From the NCBI GenBank assembly GCA_017434885.1, contig JAFSGE010000005.1:62001-126000 (forward strand): a DNA stretch of 64,000 nt. The letters run 5' to 3'. A model generated the notes under the pieces. It worked only from the letters and a program-made list of their open reading frames with translations. It was not told the origin of the DNA and did not search any database. Made by a program: the position numbers and the translations under genes. Source of the stretch: Lachnospiraceae bacterium (GTDB lineage: Bacteria; Bacillota; Clostridia; Lachnospirales; Lachnospiraceae). This document shows positions 8,549 to 17,054 of the stretch, piece by piece; position 1 is the first letter of the stretch; each line of letters begins with the position of its first letter.

Positions 8549-10090
8549 TTATTTCTTTTTTGCTCTTTCGTCCCAGTATACACAGTCCTCTCTTCCGATT
8601 ACCTCAGAAGTAAAAGGCGTCCCGTCATTTTTCTTATAATGCTTTGTAGCGCGTAGCACATACTTTGCCCCCACATAGACAATAGGCACGTTGAAAAATA
8701 CGATGAGTATGTTTCCAAGGTCTGAAAAAGCCCACAAGTTACCAAGTTCCAAACCTGCGATATTGCAGAGAATACCAAATGCCGCTACCACCAGTGCCAC
8801 TATGCGCACGCCACTTATAAAGCCTTTATCCTTACGGATACGGTTGGCTGCGATTTCCGAAAAACTAATCATTCCAAGCAGGCAGGTATAAGCAAACAGG
8901 CAAAAGCATAATGTCACCAAAAAGGTAATCACTGCGTTTGCCGCAGTTCCCGGTGTCAGCGTTGCAATGGACTCCGTAAACTTAGGCAATTTATCCATGG
9001 CTGCCCATTTCTCCGCATTCGGGCCGTCCCAGCAATGTGCCATTACCACCACAAAACCGGAAAGTGTACAAATCACAATCGTATCTAAAAACACACCGAT
9101 AGATGCCAGCATTCCCTGCTCGCAAGGGTGCTTTGCGTCAGCAGCAGCCGCCGACATGGTAATGGTACCCTGACCTGCCTCGTTGGACATCAGTCCTCGC
9201 TTTACGCCCTGTGCAAGCACTGTACCAAACAATCCGCCGAATACCGCCTCCGGCTGAAAGGCACCGCCAAATACCGCACCAAAAAAGTACGGAACGGAGC
9301 TGATGTTCAATAAAATCAGCACTAAAACTGTTGCAATGTAAAGCACTGCCATCACCGGCACCATTTTGTCTGTCCATTTGGAAACCTTTTTGATTCCCCC
9401 AAATGCGATTACTGCCGTTGCTATTACAATCACCAAACCGACTATGTAATAAAATACCGAATCGGTTGCGATGGTTGTCCCTGTCACAATCTCTGCCATT
9501 CTTCCCACAGAAGAAACAACGTTAAATCCCTGCGCCGGCAGGCAGCAAAGGGCATACAAAATATAAAGCACTGATAATGATACCCCTATCCATACCTTAT
9601 TGCCAAGAAGTTTTCTGCCGTAAAAGGGAAGACCACCCACAAATTCATCATCCTTTTTCTCTTTAAAAATCTGCGCAAGCACACCTTCCATGTAGGCAAT
9701 TGCCATACCAAAAAATGCAGAAATCCACATCCAGAACACCGCGCCGGGTCCCCCTACTGCAATGGCACCGGTGACACCGATAATATTTCCCGGTCCCACA
9801 CGCATCGCCGAGCTTAACAGGAATGCCGCAAGCGGTGAAATTCCCGTCTCCACACTTCTTTTCTCAGTCATTACCTTAATACCCTTTTTGAAATGAGTCA
9901 CCTGCATAAATCCCAATCGGAAGCTGAAATAAATGCCGGAGCCCAAAAGCAAAATAATGGCAAAAGAAAAATTGCCCAGTAGCGGAATGCTTGCATACCA
10001 CTCAAAGTTCGTGGGAAAATCCCAAAGGAAATCCGACAAAGGAGTAATAAACGAAAATATTTTATTAATTGATTCAAAAATTTCCTGCAT
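8549..10090 (-). CDS. Sodium:alanine (glycine) symporter family protein
   Basis: The 513-residue membrane protein has about eleven hydrophobic segments and AGCS family signatures such as MRVGPGNIIGVTGAIAVGGP and the loop SNEAGQGTITMSAAAADAKH. AGCS carriers import alanine, glycine or related amino acids with Na+. It begins 15 bases after the EcsC gene and ends 20 bases before the GH5 gene, so the three are probably co-transcribed although their functions differ. No glycine riboswitch precedes it because the upstream gene is immediately adjacent. Confidence 0.93.
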   Translation of the reverse strand: MQEIFESINKIFSFITPLSDFLWDFPTNFEWYASIPLLGNFSFAIILLLGSGIYFSFRLGFMQVTHFKKGIKVMTEKRSVETGISPLAAFLLSSAMRVGPGNIIGVTGAIAVGGPGAVFWMWISAFFGMAIAYMEGVLAQIFKEKKDDEFVGGLPFYGRKLLGNKVWIGVSLSVLYILYALCCLPAQGFNVVSSVGRMAEIVTGTTIATDSVFYYIVGLVIVIATAVIAFGGIKKVSKWTDKMVPVMAVLYIATVLVLILLNISSVPYFFGAVFGGAFQPEAVFGGLFGTVLAQGVKRGLMSNEAGQGTITMSAAAADAKHPCEQGMLASIGVFLDTIVICTLSGFVVVMAHCWDGPNAEKWAAMDKLPKFTESIATLTPGTAANAVITFLVTLCFCLFAYTCLLGMISFSEIAANRIRKDKGFISGVRIVALVVAAFGILCNIAGLELGNLWAFSDLGNILIVFFNVPIVYVGAKYVLRATKHYKKNDGTPFTSEVIGREDCVYWDERAKKK

Positions 10091-10105
10091 ATAAATACCT
10101 CTCTG

Positions 10106-10924
10106 CTATTTTACTGTTATTTTCTTAAGCAAATACCGTTTCCGGTATTTCAACTGCACATATTTCATCACCTTATTATAGTAAACAGGATTTGCTGCGC
10201 CTCCGATAACACCTACAACGGGAAGCCCCTGTATAAATTTCAGAAGCAACATATCTACTGCAAAAGCAGATGCAGTTTCTTTTATCTGCTTTTCCAAATC
10301 GTCCTCATTTATTCCACCCCTATCTCCGGACAAATCTGATGTATTCATCATACCATCCACCTGCTCATTCAGCCGCCACCAGTCCATACCACTGCACAGG
10401 GAAGCTTCCATCATTTTCAATATAAAAATCTGTTCCTTCGGAGATTCATACTCAAAACCGTAATTCAAGGCTGTTTCGTAAACGCCTTTCAGAAGGGTAC
10501 TCAAAAATAAAACAATGTCAGGCATCCCGATTCCCAGCGCACCAAGTCCAACCCCTTCTACCGTCGTAATTGCCATGTTCAATGTGGTTGTATGGCTTGC
10601 GCATTTACGCATTTGCTTCAGTTCCCTTTTTCCGCCCTTTTTCAACACTGCATAATCCCGAATGGCATAATCGATTATCATTTTCTCTTTCTTATAGCTT
10701 TTCTCAATAATCGGTCTTCCCTTACTAAACACAACAGAAAAGCCCTTACAAAAGGCACTTTCCAGCCCTTCATAAACTTTTTCCGGAATTTTGCTTTCCA
10801 GCTGCTCTTTCCATCCTGACGGTTTTGCTTTTAATGCCGCGTTTTTCAGTTTCTGTTCCTGCTTTTCTATCTGTTGCAATTCTTTGCCGAATGCATCCGT
10901 TGTCTTCTTAAAAATCAAATTCAT
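10106..10924 (-). CDS. EcsC family protein
   Basis: The 272-residue protein matches EcsC-type proteins: a charged helical N-terminus, the GLGALGIGMPDIVLFLSTLL hydrophobic segment near 125-145 and a second one near the C-terminus (GLPVVGVIGGAANPVYYN). In Bacillus, EcsC is encoded with the EcsAB ABC transporter, but no such transporter is here. Biochemical function is not established. It is the first gene of a probable operon with the AGCS symporter. Confidence 0.8.
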   Translation of the reverse strand: MNLIFKKTTDAFGKELQQIEKQEQKLKNAALKAKPSGWKEQLESKIPEKVYEGLESAFCKGFSVVFSKGRPIIEKSYKKEKMIIDYAIRDYAVLKKGGKRELKQMRKCASHTTTLNMAITTVEGVGLGALGIGMPDIVLFLSTLLKGVYETALNYGFEYESPKEQIFILKMMEASLCSGMDWWRLNEQVDGMMNTSDLSGDRGGINEDDLEKQIKETASAFAVDMLLLKFIQGLPVVGVIGGAANPVYYNKVMKYVQLKYRKRYLLKKITVK

Positions 10925-11044
10925 TTCCCTTCATATAAAAAGTTTCACTAATAATAATTTATACTATCACATTGCAATCGGCAATATTTTTACAGAAGAA
11001 AACTATAAAAAACACTAGCCACGAATTATTTTTATAAAAATGTA

Positions 11045-11073
11045 TTGACATTTGATTCTAATGCATATATATT
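11045..11073 (+). promoter_or_regulatory. Promoter of the TetR regulator gene
   Basis: TTGACA (11045-11050), 17-base spacer, TATATT (11068-11073). The TetR operator begins 4 bases further on, so it covers the start point and the gene should repress itself. Confidence 0.85.
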
Positions 11074-11076
11074 GAA

Positions 11077-11095
11077 TACATACCGCTGGTATGTA
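11077..11095. promoter_or_regulatory. TetR operator 1
   Basis: Perfect palindrome TACATACC-GCT-GGTATGTA placed just after the -10 box of the TetR gene. The same 8-bp half-sites recur before the MFS gene at 11834-11852. Confidence 0.88.
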
Positions 11096-11115
11096 AATTT
11101 TTCAGGGAGTAAATT

Positions 11116-11772
11116 ATGGCAAGAAACAAGTATCCGGAAGAAACTCATCAATTAATTTTAGACGTCTCTACCAAGCTATTTTTTGAAAAGGGCTATGACC
11201 AGACTACCTTACAGGATATTATTGACGGCCTTGGCGGAATGACAAAAGGCGCCATTTATCACCATTTCCGTTCCAAGGAAGAAATACTCATTGCCGTTGT
11301 CGAGCGGATGAGCCACGAAAACACCATAGCCATGGCAAAAATAAGAGATGACAGCACTCTAACCGGAAAAGAAAAACTTGAAAAAATGTTTTCAGATTCC
11401 CTGACAAACCCACAGCAAAAGGACATGTTCACCGTAACCCCCAATCTTATGAACAATCCTAAGCTTCTGGTATATTACTTAAAAACAGTGGCTTATGAAA
11501 TAGTACCGGAATATATTGTACCCGTCATCCGGCAGGGAACATCTGACGGTACCATTTTGACACCTTACCCGGATGAATTGGCTGATATGCTTATGTTTTT
11601 GACGGATGTATGGATAAACCCTATCATCTTCGATATGTCCGATCAACAAATGACAAACCGCATTTTGCTTATTAACGATTTGTTAAAGCCGTTAGGTATC
11701 GAACTGATTCATCAGGAAATGATTGATCTTATGAATGAATGTCGTAAGATACAATATGGAATCAAGGAATAG
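11116..11772 (+). CDS. TetR/AcrR family repressor controlling the adjacent MFS exporter
   Basis: The 218-residue protein has the TetR DNA-binding domain (LFFEKGYDQTTLQDIIDG, then TKGAIYHHFRSKEEIL, about 15-55) and a variable helical ligand-binding C-terminus. The start is fixed by GGGAG about 8 bases before ATG. It sits between two copies of one palindromic operator, the first over its own promoter and the second before the MFS gene, so it most likely represses both and is released by a compound the pump exports. The inducer cannot be told from sequence. Confidence 0.92.
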   Translation: MARNKYPEETHQLILDVSTKLFFEKGYDQTTLQDIIDGLGGMTKGAIYHHFRSKEEILIAVVERMSHENTIAMAKIRDDSTLTGKEKLEKMFSDSLTNPQQKDMFTVTPNLMNNPKLLVYYLKTVAYEIVPEYIVPVIRQGTSDGTILTPYPDELADMLMFLTDVWINPIIFDMSDQQMTNRILLINDLLKPLGIELIHQEMIDLMNECRKIQYGIKE

Positions 11773-11794
11773 AAAACAATTCATATCATGAAAC

Positions 11795-11822
11795 TTTTTG
11801 GTCAGAACTATCTGACCAAAAA
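11795..11822. repeat. Perfect 12-bp palindrome between tetR and the MFS gene
   Basis: TTTTTGGTCAGA (11795-11806) and TCTGACCAAAAA (11811-11822) are separated by ACTA. The stem begins with T and ends with A, so it lacks the 3' T-run of a normal terminator. It lies 12 bases before the second TetR operator and may be an attenuator, a transcript-end structure or a site for another regulator. Confidence 0.6.
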
Positions 11823-11833
11823 AATAGCCCCTT

Positions 11834-11852
11834 TACATACCGTTGGTATGTA
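11834..11852. promoter_or_regulatory. TetR operator 2, before the MFS gene
   Basis: TACATACC-GTT-GGTATGTA, same half-sites and same 3-base centre length as operator 1, ending 22 bases before the chosen MFS start codon. Confidence 0.88.
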
Positions 11853-11874
11853 TTTAGTAATGGAGGAAAAGAAA

Positions 11875-13119
11875 ATGTGGAACAAAAATTTTATTATGAT
11901 TGTATTAGGACAAATTATTTCGTTATTCGGCAATGCCATTTTGCGCTTTGCACTGCCTTTATATCTTCTTAGTGAAACCGGGTCTGCCGCGTTGTTCGGC
12001 ATAGTAAGCGCATGCGCTTTTATTCCGATGATTGTTTTAGGACCGGTCGGCGGCATTTTGGCAGACCGCGTTAATAAGCGAAACATTATGGTAGGACTTG
12101 ACTTTCTTACCGCGCTTTTGGTATTGATAACTATTTTGCTGTTAGGAAACGTTAATCTGGGTGTACTGATACTTATGACCCTTTTTGTTCTTTATGGCAT
12201 TCAGGGTGCTTATCAGCCTGCAGTGCAGGCAAGTATTCCCATCCTTCTTTCCGGACAACACATCATGCAGGGAAATGCTGTTATCAATTTAGTCAGTTCT
12301 TTTGCCGGTTTAATCGGTCCTGTCATTGGTGGTGCTCTGTTTAGCTTTTTTGGTATTATGCCCATTTTGTACATTAGTGGAGTTTGCTTTATGTTGTCAG
12401 CCATTATGGAAATCTTTATTTGTATTCCTTATGAAAAGAAACCCACATCCGGCAATATTTTTGCAATCGGATTAAAAGATATAAAACAAAGCTTTCACTA
12501 TATGAAACAGGAACAGCCGCTTATCATGCAGTTTTCTCTCGCAATCGCTGCAATCAACATGATATTAAGCGCCCTTATGATTATCGGACTTCCTGTTATC
12601 GTCACACAAATGTTAAGCTTTGACGCAGAAACCGGCAACCGAATGTATGGTTACGCAGAAGGCATTATGGCAGCCGGCTCTCTTTGCGGCGGTATGGGCG
12701 CCGGCATACTTGCCACAAAATTATCGCCCCGCACCGGACATCAAATACTATTTTTCGATGGACTGACTCTGATTCCTATCGGCATTGCTCTGGCTGTACC
12801 CATGTCAGCAATGTTATCCTATGTCATAATTATGGCGAGCTGTTTTGTAATGATGTTTCTGGCGACATTGTTTTCCATTCAGATTATGTCTTACTTGCAA
12901 ATAATTGTTCCCGAAAGCCTGATTGGTAAAGTCATCTCCTGCGCCATGTGCATCGGCATGTGTGCAACGCCGATTGGACAGGCCATCTATGGCGGTCTGT
13001 TCGAAATTATGCAAGGTAACATATTTCTTGTATTTTTCATTGCCGCAGTTCTTACCTCAATTCTAGCTTTTGCCATGAAACAGGCTTTTGAAAAGCTGGA
13101 TATGTTATTACAGAAATAA
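11875..13119 (+). CDS. MFS transporter (macrolide/drug efflux type)
   Basis: The 414-residue protein has twelve hydrophobic segments and the MFS loop motif GGILADRVNKRNIMVG after segment 2. It resembles the MFS-3/MefA-like group of exporters. An in-frame ATG exists at 11788, but the frame from there would run through the palindrome and the TetR operator; GGAGG at 11862-11866 lies 8 bases before ATG 11875, so that start is preferred. Control by the upstream TetR via the operator is very likely. Substrate is unknown; drugs, peptides or bile-type compounds are possible. Confidence 0.88.
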   Translation: MWNKNFIMIVLGQIISLFGNAILRFALPLYLLSETGSAALFGIVSACAFIPMIVLGPVGGILADRVNKRNIMVGLDFLTALLVLITILLLGNVNLGVLILMTLFVLYGIQGAYQPAVQASIPILLSGQHIMQGNAVINLVSSFAGLIGPVIGGALFSFFGIMPILYISGVCFMLSAIMEIFICIPYEKKPTSGNIFAIGLKDIKQSFHYMKQEQPLIMQFSLAIAAINMILSALMIIGLPVIVTQMLSFDAETGNRMYGYAEGIMAAGSLCGGMGAGILATKLSPRTGHQILFFDGLTLIPIGIALAVPMSAMLSYVIIMASCFVMMFLATLFSIQIMSYLQIIVPESLIGKVISCAMCIGMCATPIGQAIYGGLFEIMQGNIFLVFFIAAVLTSILAFAMKQAFEKLDMLLQK

Positions 13120-13198
13120 ATTTCTGTACAAACACATTTTTGCCGGTAGGGCTTATGCTCCTAAACGACGCCACGCTTTGCGAGCCGTCTTATTGGAC

Positions 13199-13244
13199 AA
13201 AAGGAGCTATCGCGCTAAATTAGCACGCAGCTCCTTTTGTTTTT
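13199..13244. terminator. Bidirectional terminator between the MFS and GH113-like genes
   Basis: AAAAGGAGCT (13199-13208) pairs with AGCTCCTTTT (13229-13238), with a further inner GCGC/TTAGC stem, then GTTTTT. The genes on either side converge here. Confidence 0.88.
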
Positions 13245-14208
13245 AACGTGAATACCAGTCTTTTAATACTGTCTCTGCCTTCTTCAAATGAATATTAAAT
13301 CCGTTGTCTGCGGCAGCCTCTTCTTTGGTGTCATAAATGTAAGTACTCCAATCCCACCAGAACGTACCGCCGAACCATTCTTCATTCGCAAATACCGACA
13401 GGCAGGAATCATAAAACGCTGCCTGTTCCTCCTCATCATGAGGCAAATCTTTGTGAGAGAAATCCCACGGCATGGTAGCGCACCCATTGGCACTGCGGCA
13501 GCCGATTTCGATAAACACAATCTGCTTGTTCCATTTTTTGTGTACCTCATACAGTTCGTCGCGGATGGCTCTCCATCTCTCCTGCATCATCTCCGATGTG
13601 GCACCGCCCTTATCCGCTACCGGAAAGTATGCACTGGTTCCCACATAATCCACAGCGTCAAACCACTTCACATCCTCTTCATGTCCGTGGTTGGTGTTGT
13701 AAATCAGCTTGCCGGAGTAAACTGCCCTGATATCGGCAATTAATTTCCGCCAATGCGCTTCTTTTCTCTCTGTTCCGCACATTTCACAGCCGATGCAAAG
13801 CATCTCGCAGCCTGTCTCTTCTGCCAGTTCTGCATAATAAAGCATGTAATCGCTATAGCTCTTAAACCACTTATCCCAGTAAATATCCTGCCCGTTAAAA
13901 TCGGAATCCGCAAAGTTGATATATGCACGCCATACGCCGTCCTTGCAGTTCACCATTGGCTTTAAACAGACCTTAACGCCGTGACTGTGTGCCCTTTCTA
14001 CCGCTGCCATAATATCTCTGTCAGAGCAGCTTCCGCCATAATCAAATTCTATGTCAAAGCTGTGTGCCGTCTCCTGATTGTTTACAATCGCCAGGCACAC
14101 CCAGTTTACTCCTGTCTCATACAAAAGCTCCTGTGATTTGATACCGCCCTCCGAACGGAAATCTCCTCTTTTTCCATCATATCCATATGTAAATCCCTTA
14201 ATTTCCAT
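13243..14208 (-). CDS. GH113-like glycoside hydrolase (putative beta-mannanase)
   Basis: The 321-residue protein has no signal peptide and folds, by pattern, as a TIM barrel of the GH113 type, close to the length of Alicyclobacillus beta-mannanase. Likely acid/base is E142 in CIGCEMCGTE and nucleophile E234 in VFIEIGCRS; FGGTFWWDWS near 279-288 provides the conserved aromatic strand end. A cytoplasmic enzyme of this type would trim imported manno-oligosaccharides. No transporter gene adjoins it. Another GTA-type barrel activity cannot be excluded. Confidence 0.75.
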   Translation of the reverse strand: MEIKGFTYGYDGKRGDFRSEGGIKSQELLYETGVNWVCLAIVNNQETAHSFDIEFDYGGSCSDRDIMAAVERAHSHGVKVCLKPMVNCKDGVWRAYINFADSDFNGQDIYWDKWFKSYSDYMLYYAELAEETGCEMLCIGCEMCGTERKEAHWRKLIADIRAVYSGKLIYNTNHGHEEDVKWFDAVDYVGTSAYFPVADKGGATSEMMQERWRAIRDELYEVHKKWNKQIVFIEIGCRSANGCATMPWDFSHKDLPHDEEEQAAFYDSCLSVFANEEWFGGTFWWDWSTYIYDTKEEAAADNGFNIHLKKAETVLKDWYSR

Positions 14209-14285
14209 TTCTCCACCTCACATCATAAATTATTGTTCTGCACAATGAGCCGTTCTGCCAACTGCCACATCCCATAAACATATCA

Positions 14286-14326
14286 GATTGAGAAAATTAT
14301 ATCTTATCAGCGCAATTTTCTCAATC
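14286..14326. repeat. 13-bp perfect inverted repeat in the pfp upstream region
   Basis: GATTGAGAAAATT (14286-14298) is repeated inverted at 14314-14326 with a 15-base centre. It lies 59 bases before the pfp -35 box. It has no T-run fitting a terminator. It could be a binding site or a transcript-end hairpin for antisense reads; no further evidence. Confidence 0.5.
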
Positions 14327-14384
14327 AAATTATGAATAAGCTGTAAAATATATTATAAAGTATTATTTTTTCCGATGATAATGG

Positions 14385-14413
14385 TTTACTTTATGCAAAA
14401 AATATACTAAAAT
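14385..14413 (+). promoter_or_regulatory. Promoter of the PPi-phosphofructokinase gene
   Basis: TTTACT (14385-14390), 17-base spacer, TAAAAT (14408-14413), followed by an AAAGGAG ribosome binding site (14437-14443) 7 bases before ATG. A strong set, as expected for a glycolytic gene. Confidence 0.75.
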
Positions 14414-14450
14414 TGACTTTAGATAAAAAATTAACAAAGGAGATATAGAT

Positions 14451-16112
14451 ATGAGTATTTCACCATTACAGAAAGCAAGATATGAATACGCTCCCAAGCT
14501 TCCCGGAATGCTGAGAAACGGCATCGCAGATATCTGCGTAAAGGAAGGCGCTGAAACACAGAGCGTAGCTGACCAGGAAAAGATTAAAGCACTTTTCCCC
14601 AATACTTACGGCAAAAAGGAAATCACTTTCCAGAAGGGACAGAACACTTCCGAAGCAAAGAAGCAGATTGTAGGTGTTATCCTTTCCGGCGGACAGGCTC
14701 CCGGCGGACACAACGTTGTTTGCGGTTTGTATGACGCTTTAAAGGCAACAAACAAAGAAAATGAACTTTACGGTTTCAAGGGCGGCCCCAGCGGACTTAT
14801 CGAAGACGATTACATCGTTATGACTGACGAATACATCGACCAGTTCAGAAACACAGGTGGTTTTGATATCATCGGTTCCGGCAGAACCAAATTAGAAACA
14901 AACGAACAGTTTGCAATCGCTGCCGAAGTATGTAAGAAGCACGGCATCACAGCTATCGTTATCATCGGTGGTGACGATTCCAATACAAACGCAGGTATTC
15001 TTGCAGAGTACTTTGCAGCTAACAACACAGGCGTTCAGGTTATCGGATGTCCCAAGACAATCGACGGCGACTTAAAGAACGAAGATATCGAATGCTCCTT
15101 CGGTTTTGATACCGCTACCAAAACATACAGCGAAATCATCGGTAACATCGAAAGAGATGCTAACTCCGCTAAGAAATACTGGCACTTTGTTAAGGTTATG
15201 GGACGTTCTGCTTCCCACGTTGCTTTGGAATGTGCGCTTGAAACACAGCCCAACATCTGCCTGATTTCCGAAGAAGTAGCAGCTAAGAAGATGTCTCTTT
15301 CCGCAATCGCTGATTATATTGCTGATTCCGTAGAAGCAAGAGCAGCTAAGGGCATGAACTTCGGTGTTGCAATTATCCCTGAAGGTGTTGTTGAATTCGT
15401 TCCCGAATTCTCCGTATTAATTGCAGAAATCAACGAACTTCTTGCAGGAAGCAAGGCTGATGAATTTAATGCACTTCTTACATGGGCTGAGAAGAATGCC
15501 TTTATCGAAAAAGGCTTAACAGAAGAATCCTTAGACGTATTTAACCTTCTGCCTCCCGCAATTCAGCAGCAGTTGTTCTTAGAAAGAGACCCTCACGGAA
15601 ACGTACAGGTTTCCCTGATTGAATCTGAGAAGTTGTTCTCCGCTATTGTTGCAGACAAACTGGCTGAAAGAAAAGCAGCAGGTACTTACAAAGGAAAATT
15701 CAATGCACTTCATCATTTCTTAGGTTATGAAGGAAGATGTGCATTCCCCAGTAACTTCGACTCAGACTATTGCTACTCCTTAGGATACAATGCATTTATG
15801 CTGATTCAGTATGGTTACAACGGATACTTATCCAAGGTTTCCAACCTTTCCGCTCCCGCAAGTGAATGGGTTGCCGGTGGTATGCCGATTACCAAGATGA
15901 TGAACATCGAAAGAAGACATGGTGAAGATAAGCCCGTTATCAAGAAAGCTCTCGTTGAACTTGATGGTGCTCCCTTCAAATACTTCGAAGCTCATCGTGA
16001 AGAATGGGCTGTTGATACCTGCTTTAAGTATCCCGGTGCAATCCAGTACTACGGACCTACAGAAGTTTGTGATATCACAACAGTTACACTTGCTCTTGAG
16101 CAGGCAAAATAA
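14451..16112 (+). CDS. pfp: Pyrophosphate--fructose 6-phosphate 1-phosphotransferase (long form)
   Basis: This 553-residue enzyme belongs to the long PPi-dependent phosphofructokinases related to the plant beta subunit. The phosphoryl-donor loop reads GGDDSN rather than the GGDGS of ATP enzymes, and PKTIDGDL carries the Lys typical of PPi use; [16 protein letters not shown] is the sugar-phosphate site. It makes fructose 1,6-bisphosphate reversibly in the cytoplasm without ATP. Codon use is strongly biased, as in highly expressed genes. A separate ATP-type enzyme is encoded at 48840-49814. It stands alone between its own promoter and terminator. Confidence 0.95.
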   Translation: MSISPLQKARYEYAPKLPGMLRNGIADICVKEGAETQSVADQEKIKALFPNTYGKKEITFQKGQNTSEAKKQIVGVILSGGQAPGGHNVVCGLYDALKATNKENELYGFKGGPSGLIEDDYIVMTDEYIDQFRNTGGFDIIGSGRTKLETNEQFAIAAEVCKKHGITAIVIIGGDDSNTNAGILAEYFAANNTGVQVIGCPKTIDGDLKNEDIECSFGFDTATKTYSEIIGNIERDANSAKKYWHFVKVMGRSASHVALECALETQPNICLISEEVAAKKMSLSAIADYIADSVEARAAKGMNFGVAIIPEGVVEFVPEFSVLIAEINELLAGSKADEFNALLTWAEKNAFIEKGLTEESLDVFNLLPPAIQQQLFLERDPHGNVQVSLIESEKLFSAIVADKLAERKAAGTYKGKFNALHHFLGYEGRCAFPSNFDSDYCYSLGYNAFMLIQYGYNGYLSKVSNLSAPASEWVAGGMPITKMMNIERRHGEDKPVIKKALVELDGAPFKYFEAHREEWAVDTCFKYPGAIQYYGPTEVCDITTVTLALEQAK

Positions 16113-16124
16113 ATTATAGTAATA

Positions 16125-16156
16125 AACGCCGGTGCATCTATGCATCGGCGTTTTAT
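16125..16156 (+). terminator. Terminator after pfp
   Basis: AACGCCGGTGCAT pairs with ATGCATCGGCGTT (one G-T pair, two-base centre), then TTATT. It starts 12 bases after the stop. Confidence 0.88.
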
Positions 16157-16193
16157 TAGTTATTAAAAACAAATTCTGCAAAATATTTCATTT

Positions 16194-17024
16194 TTACCAA
16201 GAAGGAGATTCCACCGTCATAAGTGAAACTCTAAGCAAATCTTTGGATATCTTACGTCCCCATTTCACCTTTCCGCCATTATTCCCTTCTGCAACAGTTA
16301 TATAATCATCTCCTTTTGTCAAGACAACAGCGGAATGATTTCCGTCAACAACGATATCTCCTGCCTGCAGCAAAACCCAACACTCTTCAAACCTGGCATT
16401 AATAGCTTCGTCCTGCCCTGTATAGCCTTCCGGAATCCAAGCCGGATTTTTACTTGAGAAAATAATTTTACCGCCGGCATTGTCCGTACACCATTTAGAC
16501 AATCCGGTTTTGTGTGACGTTACCTTTGCAGATGTTCCGAAAACAGTATCCTGTATCTGATAAGCAAATGCCTGACAGGCACTGAACTCACACCCTCCCC
16601 ATCCATTATCTCTATTCTCGTCCTGTGCAAGCACATATGTGTTGGAGGAATCCCATTTCATGCCATCCGGATAAACCTCCTTGAGCGCCATAATCTTATC
16701 ATAAACACTTTGATTTTGTACAGTTACAGATGTTGCACTAATCGGAGCAACCGTCGTCTGCTGAGTGGCAGGTGCATAAGGAAGTCGTCCCTCTTTCATA
16801 CCAAACATCAGATAGTGATTGTAAAGCGCTGTCTCATCGGTTCCGAATGCCGCCTTTACATCCGGATAAGTATTGGCATAAAACTCAGCATCAAATACAT
16901 TTCCATCCGGCATTGTTTTCGGTGCGGCATGGACCTGCATAGGCACTTCCAACATGAACACTACTGCAAATACCATTAATATTTTTGCAATCAATTTGTA
17001 TGTTTTCTGTAATTTACCCACCAT
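16194..17024 (-). CDS. Secreted cysteine-hydrolase-like protein
   Basis: A 276-residue protein with a signal peptide (cleavage about 33, VHA-AP). Residues 42-82 form a small module (FDAEFYANTYPDVKAAFG) seen in many clostridial surface proteins. The C-terminal part (105-276) looks like a papain-fold amidase or peptidase: Cys 145 or 150 in GGCEFSACQAFAY, His 230 in DGNHSAVVL and E246/N248 as possible third residue. I do not recognise a named family and the catalytic reading is inference. It is last in a tight operon after a Sel1-repeat protein and a membrane-fused sigma factor, so it may be an effector of that system. Confidence 0.6.
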   Translation of the reverse strand: MVGKLQKTYKLIAKILMVFAVVFMLEVPMQVHAAPKTMPDGNVFDAEFYANTYPDVKAAFGTDETALYNHYLMFGMKEGRLPYAPATQQTTVAPISATSVTVQNQSVYDKIMALKEVYPDGMKWDSSNTYVLAQDENRDNGWGGCEFSACQAFAYQIQDTVFGTSAKVTSHKTGLSKWCTDNAGGKIIFSSKNPAWIPEGYTGQDEAINARFEECWVLLQAGDIVVDGNHSAVVLTKGDDYITVAEGNNGGKVKWGRKISKDLLRVSLMTVESPSW

Positions 17025-17054
17025 ACATTTCTTCTCCTTCGCTTTTTTATTCGC

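Noticed and set aside
11788-11874. Longer N-terminus for the MFS protein from ATG 11788
   Set aside because: It would translate through the palindrome and the TetR operator and lacks a ribosome binding site; GGAGG precedes ATG 11875.
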